Both the position numbers and the translations under genes were made by a program. The notes beneath the pieces were generated by a model. The model was given only the letters and a program-made list of their open reading frames with translations. It ran no database searches and was not told where the DNA came from. This document shows positions 35,909 through 44,852 of a stretch of DNA of 64,000 nucleotides, one piece after another. This DNA comes from Streptomyces sp. NBC_00654 (GTDB lineage: Bacteria; Actinomycetota; Actinomycetes; Streptomycetales; Streptomycetaceae). The stretch spans positions 496,001 to 560,000 of the forward strand of contig NZ_JAPEOB010000002.1 of NCBI RefSeq assembly GCF_026341775.1, written 5' to 3'. Position 1 is the stretch's first letter; each line of letters begins with the position of its first letter.

Positions 35909-35938
35909 TCGGAACCGGTGCCGGAGCACCGGTTCCGA
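35909..35938 (-). terminator. Terminator after SH3-domain gene
   Basis: Perfect 13-bp arms at 35909-35921 and 35926-35938 around a CGGA tetraloop, 18 bp past the stop on the reverse strand. Confidence 0.8.
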
Positions 35939-35955
35939 GCATGCTCAGCCCATCT

Positions 35956-36345
35956 TTACTGGCACCAGGGCACCGTGCTGAGGTTGCGCACGTAGCGGGC
36001 GCTCACGTAGCCGGGACGGCCGCCGCCCAGCAGGTACCACCTGTTGTTGCCGTCGACGTTCTCCCCCACGACCTTGCAGTGCAGGCGAATGATGGCGCCC
36101 GGCGGGAGGCTGCCGAGGGCGCGGGAGCGGGTGTCCGGCTCCTCCCGTACGTTGAGTGCCGTCCGGGACACGACCTGCCCCTCGGGCTCAGCGGCGGGTG
36201 CGGCAGCTTTCGCGGTCCGTGCGGGAGTGTCCGCCGTGCCCGCGTGGTGGCCTTCGGCCAGGGCGGGAGCGGCAAGAGCTGTCCCGGCCAGCAGAACACC
36301 CACGAGGACGGAGGTGATCCGGTGCCCGGCGTGCGGTACGCGCAT
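35956..36345 (-). CDS. Secreted bacterial SH3-domain protein
   Basis: ATG 36345 with AAAGGA upstream. The 129-residue product has a Sec signal (SVLVGVLLAGTALAAPALA), a short Ala/Pro linker and one SH3b domain (RTALNVREEPDTRSRALGSLPPGAIIRLHCKV), plus two cysteines (LHC and PWCQ at the end) that could form a disulfide. SH3b domains bind cell-wall peptides. Single gene with its own terminator. Confidence 0.87.
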   Translation of the reverse strand: MRVPHAGHRITSVLVGVLLAGTALAAPALAEGHHAGTADTPARTAKAAAPAAEPEGQVVSRTALNVREEPDTRSRALGSLPPGAIIRLHCKVVGENVDGNNRWYLLGGGRPGYVSARYVRNLSTVPWCQ

Positions 36346-36557
36346 GGTGTTTCCTTTGTATCGATCAGCCCCCGGGACCTTCCCGGCTGCCCCACCTTCA
36401 TGGCACAGGCGGGGCGGCCCCGTAAGGGAGAAGCCGCACCTTCACCCTTCCGGGGGCGCACACTCAGCCTCCCGGGACCGCCTGCGGGGCGAGGACCGTC
36501 ACTGAAGGCTTCGGCCTTGGGGCTTTCGGCTGTGAGGCGTCTGCTGTGGTGGAGCCG

Positions 36558-37910
36558 TCACGGCTCCATTTTGACGGCCTCCCGGACTTCGTGCAGGTGG
36601 ATGAGGACGTCGAAGGACTTGGCGATCGCGATGTCGCGCGGCTCGTAGGGGAACTGGGTGCCGACGTTGAGCGTGGGCCGGGCCGTGCTCAGCCAGGCAC
36701 GCGCGGGGACGGGGGCCTGGCGGACGTCGAGGTAGAAGTCCCGGTGCCGGACCTGGTCGAGGGTGTGTTCGTTCCTGCCGGGGCCGGCGGCGCCCACGGT
36801 GAACTTCTTCCATTCGCCGCCGAGGGCGGCGTCCTTCGAGAGGAAGGAACCCTGGTTGAAGGTGAAGCCGATGGGGAGGTAGTTCTTGCCCATGGTGTCG
36901 CGCAGGAACGAGCCCTGCGTCTTGGGATACATCGTGGGGTCGCCGGCGACGTAGCCGACGTGGTCGTTGTGTGCGGACAGCAGCACCTTGTCGCCGGTCT
37001 GCCGCTGCCACCAGGTGACGTTCTGGGCCATCACCTCGTCGCGGAAGCGCTGCGAGGCAGCCACCGAGTCGGGGTCGGTGACGTCCATCGTGAGGAACTT
37101 GGTGGTCTGGGCGATCGACCGGGCGTTCTGTTCAGCCCACATGAAGGCCTCCTCGCCGGAGTCCTCCTGGCTGCTGACCAGTTCCAGGGCCTGCTGTGCC
37201 CTGGCGGCGAGCTGCTGTCGTTCCGCGAGGGGCTTGCCCAGGTAGGCGAAGACGTCGTCGATCGGGCGGAGGCCGGTGTAGAGCTCGTCGAGCCGCGGCA
37301 GCGCCGCTGGGTGGTTGCGCTGTACGTAGCCGGTCACCCGGCCGAAGAACTCGTCGCTCAGTGTGGGAGCGCCGAGGTCGTTGCCCATGAAGTGGACAGT
37401 ACGGCCGGGGTGGCTGCGGTTGTAGTCCCGCATCCACTCGATCAGGCTCACGAACTCCTCCCGTTCCCAAGGGGAGTTGCCCAGCGCCTCCTTGGCGATC
37501 TTGCGGGCGTCGCCCTTGCCGGTCTGGAGGTATTCGTCGATCTGGAGCCCTGAGGACCAGCTCATCTCCAGGGAGAAAGTGGTGAAACCCTTCTTCTCCA
37601 CAAGCTGGCGGAAGATCCGCTCCTTCATGGTGAAGAATTCATGGGAGCCGTGAGTGGCCTCGCCGAGGCCGACCACCTTGGCGTCGCCGATCATCGAGGT
37701 CAGGGCTCGCAGGTCGGCCGTGCTTCCCCCGGGCTCGGTCGAGCGCAGCGGGTGGGCCGCCCGCTCCAGCGCGCGGACCGTGTTCTGCGTCCTCTCAGGC
37801 ACGTCGGCCGGTGCTGCTTGAACCACCACAGGAACGATGGCTGCTCCCACCGCCACCACCGCAGTGACCAGCAGTCCCCGTCGGCTGATGCTCTTCCGGT
37901 GCCTGTTCAC
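36558..37910 (-). CDS. Exported erythromycin-esterase-family protein
   Basis: GTG 37910 opens a 450-residue protein with a Tat-type leader (SISRRGLLVTAVVAVGAA) and the Ere-family motifs VVGLGEATHGSHEFFTMKERIF, MSWSSG and LSAHNDHVGYV. It is the second family member in the window but differs from 29308-30510 in being exported. The substrate is unknown; an extracellular esterase acting on a polyketide or cell-surface ester is plausible. A short hairpin overlaps its stop codon (GGAGCCGT/ACGGCTCC). Confidence 0.85.
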   Translation of the reverse strand: MNRHRKSISRRGLLVTAVVAVGAAIVPVVVQAAPADVPERTQNTVRALERAAHPLRSTEPGGSTADLRALTSMIGDAKVVGLGEATHGSHEFFTMKERIFRQLVEKKGFTTFSLEMSWSSGLQIDEYLQTGKGDARKIAKEALGNSPWEREEFVSLIEWMRDYNRSHPGRTVHFMGNDLGAPTLSDEFFGRVTGYVQRNHPAALPRLDELYTGLRPIDDVFAYLGKPLAERQQLAARAQQALELVSSQEDSGEEAFMWAEQNARSIAQTTKFLTMDVTDPDSVAASQRFRDEVMAQNVTWWQRQTGDKVLLSAHNDHVGYVAGDPTMYPKTQGSFLRDTMGKNYLPIGFTFNQGSFLSKDAALGGEWKKFTVGAAGPGRNEHTLDQVRHRDFYLDVRQAPVPARAWLSTARPTLNVGTQFPYEPRDIAIAKSFDVLIHLHEVREAVKMEP

Positions 37911-38221
37911 GCTGTTCTACCCCTCAAGTTGTGCTCTGCACGTTGTGCTCTGCGACGTGAGAGAATCGTCGCCCGCGGTTCCCGGGCCTCGAAAGGGAGC
38001 CCGCTCCCGAATCGTTACGGGGGACAGCCCCCCTCCCGGGGGTACAGCGGATACCACGGGCGGACGTCGTCGCCCGTCTCGGCTGAGACGCCACGACCGG
38101 CGGCTGCCACCGCCACCGGCGAACCTCCTGGGCTGTGGCATGGCCGAGTTCGCCCTTGTCCGGGGAAATACGCGTCACCAGGATTCTCCGTTGAGCTTCA
38201 CTGGTCAACGGGGGGGAAACC
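37911..38221. other. Intergenic region between divergent genes
   Basis: 311 bp with no credible ORF. A strong ribosome site (GGGGGGGAA) for the ArsR-like remnant lies at its right end. Confidence 0.4.
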
Positions 38222-38721
38222 ATGCTGCGCATCCACTTCACCGGCAGAGACCTGGCGAGCGTGCGGCTGGCACGCCGCCCCGATCCGCTGTGGGAGATCG
38301 TCTGCAGCCTGTGCAGGCTGCAGAACCGGGAAGGCGCTATCGCCTTCGATCCATGGCGGCGGGCGGTCGGCGGGCTGGTCCCGCGCGCCGCGTACTTCCC
38401 CCACTTCCTCACCCCGCCCGTCGAGGACGAAACCGACGATCTTCGATCAGGCATCGACCGGGTACTCGCGACACCGCGACGCCGTCTGCGCCACGAGCTG
38501 GCCCTGTTGCCGGCGAGCGGCGGCCGGCCGTGGGCGGGTTCGGAGCCGGCGCGCGGCGACGTCGCGGCGCTCAGCACACTGGGCGGGAACCTGCGCACCT
38601 ACCACCAGGCGTTCATCGCACGCTGTACAGCCCGAAGGCCTGTCCGTCCGGCGAGGTGCAGAACTTCAACATCGCGGACGCCGGCAGCTCGGCAAACGTC
38701 TACCTGCGCGAAGTCGGCTGA
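38222..38721 (+). pseudogene. Truncated ArsR-like regulator joined to a foreign C-terminal tail
   Basis: From ATG 38222 the reading MLRIHFTGRDLASVRL and DPLWEIVCSLCRLQ up to GGNLRTYHQAFI matches the N-terminal part of a roughly 320-residue Streptomyces ArsR-type regulator. After about 135 codons homology stops. In another frame the sequence then reads LYSPKACPSGEVQNFNIADA and ends at a TGA at 38721, like the end of an unrelated secreted protein. The HTH domain is missing. A deletion that joined two genes near 38620 is the simplest explanation. Confidence 0.65.
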
Positions 38722-38905
38722 TCGCACCGTCATTCGGCACAGCTCACGGACGGGGTTGTCCGGCAGTCTCCACCGTGCGAAGGCTCCCCCGCTCCGGCGC
38801 CGGAGCCTTCGCAGGGCCCCCGTACCGCGACGGGGGGTGAGGTCCGGTCCCGGAGAGCCTGCCGATCCGTCCTGTTCGCACACCGGAAGGGAAGTGTGTT
38901 CCTCA

Positions 38906-39241
38906 ATGCGTATACGCAATACTGCTGCATTCACCGGTGTGGCCGCCCTCGCATTGCTCGCCGGGGCCGCCGGTTCAACACAGGCAAGTCCCAGTGCGAC
39001 CATTCAGGGATGCAAGTCGGGGCAAGTCCGCGTCTACGATCACCGGGGCGCGATCGTTGTCGCCCAGTACGGCGACTGGAGCGGAAACAGCCCCCGGCAG
39101 CCGGCTCCCCTGCCGGTCCATCAGGGCGACCGGCCGGCCCCGGGCCCGGCCCGGGGCCGGTCCCCGAGGCTGCGGCGCACCGCCCGGCCCCGTGGCTGCC
39201 GTAGGCTGACCGTCCGTGGACCGGTCCCCTTCCCGTGGTGA
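38906..39241 (+). CDS. Small secreted protein, possibly with altered C-terminus
   Basis: ATG 38906 gives 111 residues: signal peptide (AAFTGVAALALLAGAAGSTQAS), a short cysteine-containing CKSGQVRVYDHRGAIVVAQYGDWSG segment, then about 50 Pro/Arg/Gly-rich residues of poor quality. The tail may be read-through after loss of the natural stop. No family recognised. It ends 21 bp before the sensor kinase. Confidence 0.5.
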   Translation: MRIRNTAAFTGVAALALLAGAAGSTQASPSATIQGCKSGQVRVYDHRGAIVVAQYGDWSGNSPRQPAPLPVHQGDRPAPGPARGRSPRLRRTARPRGCRRLTVRGPVPFPW

Positions 39242-39262
39242 TCCGGCCGAGCGTTCCCGTAC

Positions 39263-41122
39263 ATGGCACAACGGCCCCAGAGAGCGGCGCCCCCGATGAC
39301 AGACACTGCACCTGCCGCGCCCGGCCACCCGTCCGGCGTCCCTGCCCCCGACGCCGCCTCCCCCGCTCGCGCCGCTCCCGGAGCTCTCCGCCCCGGTCCG
39401 GAGAACTGGCCCGGCCCCAGCCGGCCGGACAGGATGCGCAGTCTGCTGGATGCGGTGATGAGTCTGGGGCGGGGCCTGGAACTGCCCGAGGTGCTCCGCG
39501 GGATCGTGGAGGCCGCGGTGACCCTCACCGACGCGGAGTACGGGGCGCTCGGCATAGTCGGGGACGGGCAGAAACTGCTGGAGTTCCTGCCCGTCGGCAT
39601 ATCGGAGGAACTCGCCGCCGTGATCGGCCAGACGCCGTGCGGGCGCGGGATTCTCGGTGAACTGATCCATCACCCGGAACCGCTGCGGCTCACCGATCTC
39701 AGCAGCCATCCGCGCAGCTTCGGCTTCCCGCCCCTGCATCCCCCGATGCGTACCTTCCTCGGGGTGCCGGTCCGGGTCCGCGACGAGGTGTTCGGCAATC
39801 TCTATCTCACCGAGAAGCGGGGCGGGGTGAGCTTCGACGCCGACGACGAGGCGGTGCTGACCACCTTGTCGATCGCGGCCGGGGTCGCCATCGACAACGC
39901 CCGCATGTACGACGAGAGCCGTCGCCGGGAGCGGCGCCTGGAGGCGCTGGGCGAGATCACCCGCAGCCTGCTCTCGGGGACGGACGCCGCCGAGGTGCTG
40001 CATCTGATCGCCGAGCGGGCGATGGAGGTGGCCGGGGCCGACCGGGCCGCGATTCTGCTGCCCTCCCCCGCACGTCCCTCCGGGGATCCGGAGGCGTGCG
40101 AGGCCGAGGCGCGGCTGACCGTCGCCGTCGCCCACGGCAAGGACTCCGAACGCGTCACGGGGCTGTCCGTGCCCGCACGGGGATCGCTGGCCGGACTCGC
40201 CGCCCGTACCGGAACACCGGTTCACTGCGCGGATGTCCGTACCGATCCCCGGGCCCACCAGTTCGGCGACGGTGCCGAGGACGGTCCCGGTCCGGTGGTG
40301 ACGGTGCCCCTGCGGGTCGACACGGGGGCGAGGGGCGCACTGCGTCTGGGGCGTCCGGTGGACCGGCCGCCGTTCGACGAATCCGAGATCGCTCTTATCT
40401 CGGGGTTCGCCGACCAGGCCGCCATCGCCCTGGAACTGGCCCGTGGACGGGCCGAGTCCGAGGAGCTCGCCGTCATGCACGACCGGGACCGGATCGCCCG
40501 CGATCTGCACGATCTGGCGATCCAGCGTCTCTTCGCGACGGGTATGACTCTCCAGAGCACCACACGGGCCATCGCGGACCGGCCGGACGCGGCGGAGCGG
40601 GTGAGCCGGGCGGTGGACGATCTGGACACCACGATCCGGATCATCCGGTCCACCATCTTCGATCTGCGGACGGCGGACGGTCCGGGCGGCGGCGGGCTGC
40701 GGCGCCGGATGACGGAGACCGCCCGTACCGCGGAGAACGCCCTCGGCTTCCGGCCCTCCGTGCGGATCGACGGACCGGTCGACACGACGGTGCCGGACGA
40801 TCTCGCCGAACACGTCCTGGCGGTCGCCGCGGAGGCGGTGTCCAATGCCTCGCGCCATGCGCGTGCCACGCGGATCGGCATCGTACTGTCGGCCGACGAC
40901 GCGGTGACGCTGACCGTCACCGACAACGGCGTCGGAATCCGGGACGGTGTCGCCGCGCCGGGGCCGGGCACCGCGGCCGATGCGGCCGGCCCGCCGGCCG
41001 GGCGCCGCGGCGGGCTGGCCAATATGCGTACGCGGGCGGCGCTGTGCCGCGGCACGCTGACCATCGGACAGCCGGCGGACGGGGGCACCCGGATCATCTG
41101 GCGCGCGCCGCTCCACGACTGA
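39263..41122 (+). CDS. DosS/DevS-like GAF-GAF sensor histidine kinase
   Basis: A 619-residue kinase (ATG 39263; ATG 39296 is an alternative). Order: disordered N-terminus, GAF-A (about 60-215), GAF-B (about 238-392), HisKA_3 with DRIARDLHDLAIQRLF (H416), HATPase. In GAF-A the segment HPRSFGFPPLHPPMRTFLGVPVR matches M. tuberculosis DosS, and H159 (LHPPM) aligns with its heme-binding histidine, so a gas-sensing (O2/NO/CO) role is likely. The cognate regulator is convergent, 14 bp beyond the stop, an unusual layout. Confidence 0.9.
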   Translation: MAQRPQRAAPPMTDTAPAAPGHPSGVPAPDAASPARAAPGALRPGPENWPGPSRPDRMRSLLDAVMSLGRGLELPEVLRGIVEAAVTLTDAEYGALGIVGDGQKLLEFLPVGISEELAAVIGQTPCGRGILGELIHHPEPLRLTDLSSHPRSFGFPPLHPPMRTFLGVPVRVRDEVFGNLYLTEKRGGVSFDADDEAVLTTLSIAAGVAIDNARMYDESRRRERRLEALGEITRSLLSGTDAAEVLHLIAERAMEVAGADRAAILLPSPARPSGDPEACEAEARLTVAVAHGKDSERVTGLSVPARGSLAGLAARTGTPVHCADVRTDPRAHQFGDGAEDGPGPVVTVPLRVDTGARGALRLGRPVDRPPFDESEIALISGFADQAAIALELARGRAESEELAVMHDRDRIARDLHDLAIQRLFATGMTLQSTTRAIADRPDAAERVSRAVDDLDTTIRIIRSTIFDLRTADGPGGGGLRRRMTETARTAENALGFRPSVRIDGPVDTTVPDDLAEHVLAVAAEAVSNASRHARATRIGIVLSADDAVTLTVTDNGVGIRDGVAAPGPGTAADAAGPPAGRRGGLANMRTRAALCRGTLTIGQPADGGTRIIWRAPLHD

Positions 41123-41136
41123 CGCCCCCGTGCCTC

Positions 41137-41874
41137 TCAGGTTCCCGGAGCGGGTGGCCACGCCTGGCGGCTCTTGATCCGTCCGACGAGCATCGCCGCC
41201 TGGATCCGGCGTCCCACGCCCAGTTTGGCGAGGATCGAGGAGATACGGTTCTTGACGGTCTTCTCGGCCAGGAAGAGGCGTTCCGCGATCTCACGGTTGG
41301 TAAGACCCTCGCCGATGAGTTCCAGGATCTGCCTCTCCCTGGGTGTGAGTCCGTCCAGTTCCGACGCCTCGGCAGGGGTTCGCCGGGGATCCCGCAGCCG
41401 TGCCATCACACGGGCGGTCGTCCGTGGGTCGAGCATCGAGGTGCCCGACGCGACCCTGCGTACGGCGGTGATCAGATCGGCTCCGTTGATCTGCTTCAGC
41501 ACGTACCCCGCGGCGCCCGCCATGATGGCATCGAACAGCGCCTCGTCGTCGTCGAACGACGTCAGCATCAGGCAGGCGAGATCGGGCATCAGGGCGCGCA
41601 GCTCCCGGCACACCTCGATACCCGCGTGGTCACCGCCCTGATCGCCGCCGAGGCGTACGTCCAGCACGGCGACCTGCGGCCGGCCGGCCGGTACCCGCGC
41701 CAGCGCCTCCCTGGCGTCGGATGCCTCGCCGACGACCTCGATGTCGTCCTCGGCTTCCAGCAGATCGCGTACCCCTCGCCGTACGACCTCGTGGTCGTCG
41801 AGGATGAAGACGCGGATGGGGGCCGAGGACTGCGACGGGGCCGTGCTCAGTGGGGAATTCTCGGACTGATTCAC
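41137..41874 (-). CDS. DosR/DevR-like response regulator
   Basis: GTG 41874 gives 245 residues. The receiver domain has FILDDHEVVRRG, the phospho-acceptor in VAVLDVRL and the KQINGADL lysine; it carries a short GGDQGGDH insert after the acceptor. The C-terminal LuxR-type HTH (LTPRERQILELIGEGLTNREIAERLFLAEKTVKN) is close to DosR. The frame is open to 42066 but those codons look non-coding. It converges on the DosS-like kinase and is divergent from the flavohemoprotein gene, a probable target. Confidence 0.9.
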   Translation of the reverse strand: MNQSENSPLSTAPSQSSAPIRVFILDDHEVVRRGVRDLLEAEDDIEVVGEASDAREALARVPAGRPQVAVLDVRLGGDQGGDHAGIEVCRELRALMPDLACLMLTSFDDDEALFDAIMAGAAGYVLKQINGADLITAVRRVASGTSMLDPRTTARVMARLRDPRRTPAEASELDGLTPRERQILELIGEGLTNREIAERLFLAEKTVKNRISSILAKLGVGRRIQAAMLVGRIKSRQAWPPAPGT

Positions 41875-42115
41875 ATCATGCTCGATCGGTCGGGGAGAGG
41901 GCCGGGAACAGTATGTGCCCGGCCGCGGGCCCGTTACCGCCGGGGTGCCACAGCATGGCGAACAGCGTCTGAACAGGGCCGAAAGTCCCCGTGGCCAGGG
42001 GCCGGTCAGCGGGCCGGACGCGGTGCCATACTGACGCCGCCAAGATCGTCCGGGCGCAACGGACATCTCCCTTTCCCGGCCACCCCACTGCCCTGTACCG
42101 AGGAGTCACCGGCCC

Positions 42116-43462
42116 ATGAACACCCCGAGCGAGGACTACCACGCACTGCTCGCACGGCATGACGCGATGCGTCTGCGACGACGCATCCTGGCCCCGGCCG
42201 GCAGCAGTGCCGAACCGTGGAGCGCCGAGGCCCCCCAGGCGTACGACGGTTCGGCCGACCAGCTGCTGATCAGCGACTCGCTGGCACTGGTGAGCCCGCT
42301 GGAGGAGCTGGTCGCCGAGCTGTACCTGCTTCTCTTCGAACGGCATCCGTATCTACGGTCGTTGTTCCCCGAGTCGATGGCGTTCCAACAGGTCCATCTC
42401 GTAGGCATCTTCCGCTATCTGATCAGCAATCTGCACCGCACGGAAGAGATGATCGGAGTCTTCGGACAGTTGGGGCGCGACCATCGCAAGCTCGGTGTGC
42501 GCCCCGCGCATTTCGAGGCTTTCGAGGCGGCGCTGCTGGAGGCGCTGCGCGTGCGCGCGGGCGTCCGGTGGACCCGTGCGCTGGAGCACGCCTGGCTGCG
42601 GATGCTGCGGCTGGCCGTCTCGGCGATGGTCAGGGGCGCCGACGAGGCGATCGCCGAGCCGCCCAGCTGGGACGCGACGGTGACCTCGCACGAACTCCGC
42701 GCGCCCGATCTCGCGGTACTGCGGGTGCGACCGCACCAGCCCTACGCCTTCGAGGCCGGGCAGTACGCGTCCTTGGAGTCACCGCTGCTGGAACAGGCCT
42801 GGCGTTCCTACTATCTGGCCCGCGCACCGCATCCGGACGGTGAACTGGAGTTCCATGTACGGGCCCGGGGCGCGGGCGGGGTGAGCGATGCGCTGGTGCA
42901 CGGTACGCGGGTGCGCGGCGCCGTCCGTCTCAGTGCTCCGCGCGGGGCGCTGGCCCTGCCGGAGCACCTGCCCTCCGCCGACATCCTGCTGGTCGCCTCC
43001 GGTACCGGCTGGGCTCCGATGAAGGCGCTGCTCCAGCGGATCGACACCGACCGTTCCCGTACGCACCGGGTACGGCTGCTGCTCGGTCTCACCGCGCCCG
43101 AGGAGAGCGCGGCGGCCGGAGAGCTGTACGACGGGGCGTATCTGGAGGCGTTCCGGCGCGGACGCCCCTGGCTGACCGTCGTCGCGGCCGAGGCGGCCGA
43201 GGCCCGCTTCGCCGGTGCCGGGCTGCGGGCCCTGAACGGCACGACGACCCCGTATCGCGGAGCCGCCGCCCGGCAGCACGCCTTTCTGTCCCTGGCCCCC
43301 GAGGCTCCCGAGGCAGCCGCCGCCGGGTACGCGCGGGACGTCTCCGCGCGTCTGGCCGCCGCCGGAGTTCCGGCCGCGCACATCCATCACGAGACCAACG
43401 GCATCGTCGCGGTCACAGAAGCGTCTGCCAGTACGGCCAGAACCGGGTTGCTATCAGCATGA
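42116..43462 (+). CDS. Flavohemoprotein (globin plus ferredoxin-reductase domains)
   Basis: The 448-residue protein has a globin domain (about 50-180) with B10 tyrosine Y70, CD1 phenylalanine F84 and proximal H123 in RDHRKLGVRPAHF, then a FAD domain with RSYYL (230-234, usual form RQYS) and an NAD(P) domain with GTGWAP (296-301). Such proteins detoxify NO or act as reductase-globins. Differences from Hmp are a 45-residue N-terminal extension and the altered FAD motif. It sits behind the DosR-like gene and overlaps the convergent VKOR gene tail-to-tail by 50 bp. Confidence 0.9.
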   Translation: MNTPSEDYHALLARHDAMRLRRRILAPAGSSAEPWSAEAPQAYDGSADQLLISDSLALVSPLEELVAELYLLLFERHPYLRSLFPESMAFQQVHLVGIFRYLISNLHRTEEMIGVFGQLGRDHRKLGVRPAHFEAFEAALLEALRVRAGVRWTRALEHAWLRMLRLAVSAMVRGADEAIAEPPSWDATVTSHELRAPDLAVLRVRPHQPYAFEAGQYASLESPLLEQAWRSYYLARAPHPDGELEFHVRARGAGGVSDALVHGTRVRGAVRLSAPRGALALPEHLPSADILLVASGTGWAPMKALLQRIDTDRSRTHRVRLLLGLTAPEESAAAGELYDGAYLEAFRRGRPWLTVVAAEAAEARFAGAGLRALNGTTTPYRGAAARQHAFLSLAPEAPEAAAAGYARDVSARLAAAGVPAAHIHHETNGIVAVTEASASTARTGLLSA

Positions 43463-44093
43463 CGATGCCCAGACACCAGGTCACCGGCACCACGTGCGGG
43501 AACTCCAGCACCGCCGCGACCAGGGGGCGTGGGGCGGGCAGCACACCGTGGCGCAGATTGTGCACCGTGGTGTGCCAGAACATGAAGATGGTGGCCATCC
43601 ACACGAGCACGCACCACAGGCAGAGGGCGCCTATGTCGTACAGCGCCTGTGTCATCAGCCACATGCAGAAGACTGCCCCGGACAGCGTGCCGGCGTTCAG
43701 CCCCAGCCAGAACCAGCGCCGATAGCGTGCGCCCGCGAGCAGGCTCATGCCGGCCCCCATCACCACTCCGAAGGCGACCAGCCCGATGAGCGGGTTGGGA
43801 AAGCCGAAGACCGCCGCCTGTTCACTGCGCATCACACTCGTGCAGGACACCACGGGGCTCAGTGAGCAGGCGGGCACGAAGCCGGGATCGGCGAGCAGTT
43901 CGAACTTGTCGATCGTGATGACGAACGAACCGAGCAGCCCGAGCGCGGCGGTGATCACCAGCAACCATGCGAAGCCACGCCGTGCGCCGGCGCACTCCCG
44001 CTCGTATCCCGTTCCGGACGCCTCGGCGCAGACCCGGTCCCCGGCCTCGCCCCCTTGAACCTCCTTCCCCGCCCCACGCTCCGCCAGTTTCAT
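43413..44093 (-). CDS. Vitamin K epoxide reductase-family (VKOR) protein
   Basis: ATG 44093 overlaps the upstream stop as ATGA. The 226-residue protein has four to five TM helices, the loop cysteines C76 and C84 (PACSLSPVVSC) and the active-site CLWC (C158-x-x-C161), the complete VKOR set. It would use quinone to form disulfides in exported proteins through a thioredoxin-like partner, which is not fused here. The N-terminal 40 residues are hydrophilic and contain two more cysteines. Coupled to the small Rossmann-like protein upstream. Confidence 0.9.
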   Translation of the reverse strand: MKLAERGAGKEVQGGEAGDRVCAEASGTGYERECAGARRGFAWLLVITAALGLLGSFVITIDKFELLADPGFVPACSLSPVVSCTSVMRSEQAAVFGFPNPLIGLVAFGVVMGAGMSLLAGARYRRWFWLGLNAGTLSGAVFCMWLMTQALYDIGALCLWCVLVWMATIFMFWHTTVHNLRHGVLPAPRPLVAAVLEFPHVVPVTWCLGIVMLIATRFWPYWQTLL

Positions 44094-44569
44094 CCCCGCC
44101 CCCGTACGGACCCGTCCGGCCAGACGACCTCCACCCGGATTCCTCGCGCACGTGCGAAGGCGACCAGATGTGCGGTGGCGTCCCGGCCGTCCGACGGCGA
44201 TCCGTCCCACACGGCGAGCACGGTGCCGCACGTCTGCACCAGACGCTCGTCGGCGCTGACACACGCGTCGCGGTCGGCCGGATCGAAGGCCAGCAGCCGT
44301 ACGTGCTCGGCCAGGACCAGCAGTTCGCCCGCGGCCGGCCGGTCCCGCTCGGGCAGCACGGCGGGAACGGCGCCCTGGGCGGGCAGCAGCACGGTCAGTT
44401 TCCGCCCGGCCTCCCGCGCGGCCCTCCCGAACACCACCGGCAGACCTGCCCCGGCGCGTACCAGGGCGGCCGCGCCCTCCGCCAAGCGGTCCAGCCGCGC
44501 TCTCAGTTCAGCCTCCACCAGTTCCAGGGTTCTGTTGCTGAGGTCCCTGTGCCCGACGACTGCGATCAC
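44090..44569 (-). CDS. Small Rossmann-like (SLOG-type) protein
   Basis: Two consecutive GTG codons (44572, 44569) follow AGGAAGG; the second has better spacing and gives 159 residues. The sequence IAVVGHRDLSNRTLELVEAEL, KLTVLLPAQG, LLAFDPADRDACV and TVLAVWDGSPSDGRDATAHLV has the alternating strand-helix pattern and small-residue loops of SLOG/LOG-DprA-like nucleotide-binding proteins. It could bind or cleave a nucleotide ligand. It overlaps VKOR by 4 bp. Confidence 0.65.
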   Translation of the reverse strand: MIAVVGHRDLSNRTLELVEAELRARLDRLAEGAAALVRAGAGLPVVFGRAAREAGRKLTVLLPAQGAVPAVLPERDRPAAGELLVLAEHVRLLAFDPADRDACVSADERLVQTCGTVLAVWDGSPSDGRDATAHLVAFARARGIRVEVVWPDGSVRGRG

Positions 44570-44852
44570 CACGTTTCCTTCCTGCGCGTATCCGCACCGT
44601 CCAACGCTTCCGCACGCCGCGGCCCCGCCCGGGTGCCGATACCGGACCCCGCCGGCGCATGCGACGCACTGCAGTGAACCGATCGTGGGTCCGACACCGC
44701 TAGGGCCTATCGGCCCTGTCGGCGGGGACGGCGTCACACGGCGTGCCCGTGCGGCAGGCGAGCGGAGCGGGAGGGAGGCCGGGGATCGGCGGTTCGGGCC
44801 GGGGCGCGTGACGTGATGACGGATTACCGGGTCGGGCCCCGGCGAGCCGCCT

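Noticed and set aside
38975..41161. Minus-strand ORF of 728 codons
   Set aside because: Antisense of the DosS-like kinase, which has clear motifs; the shadow has none.
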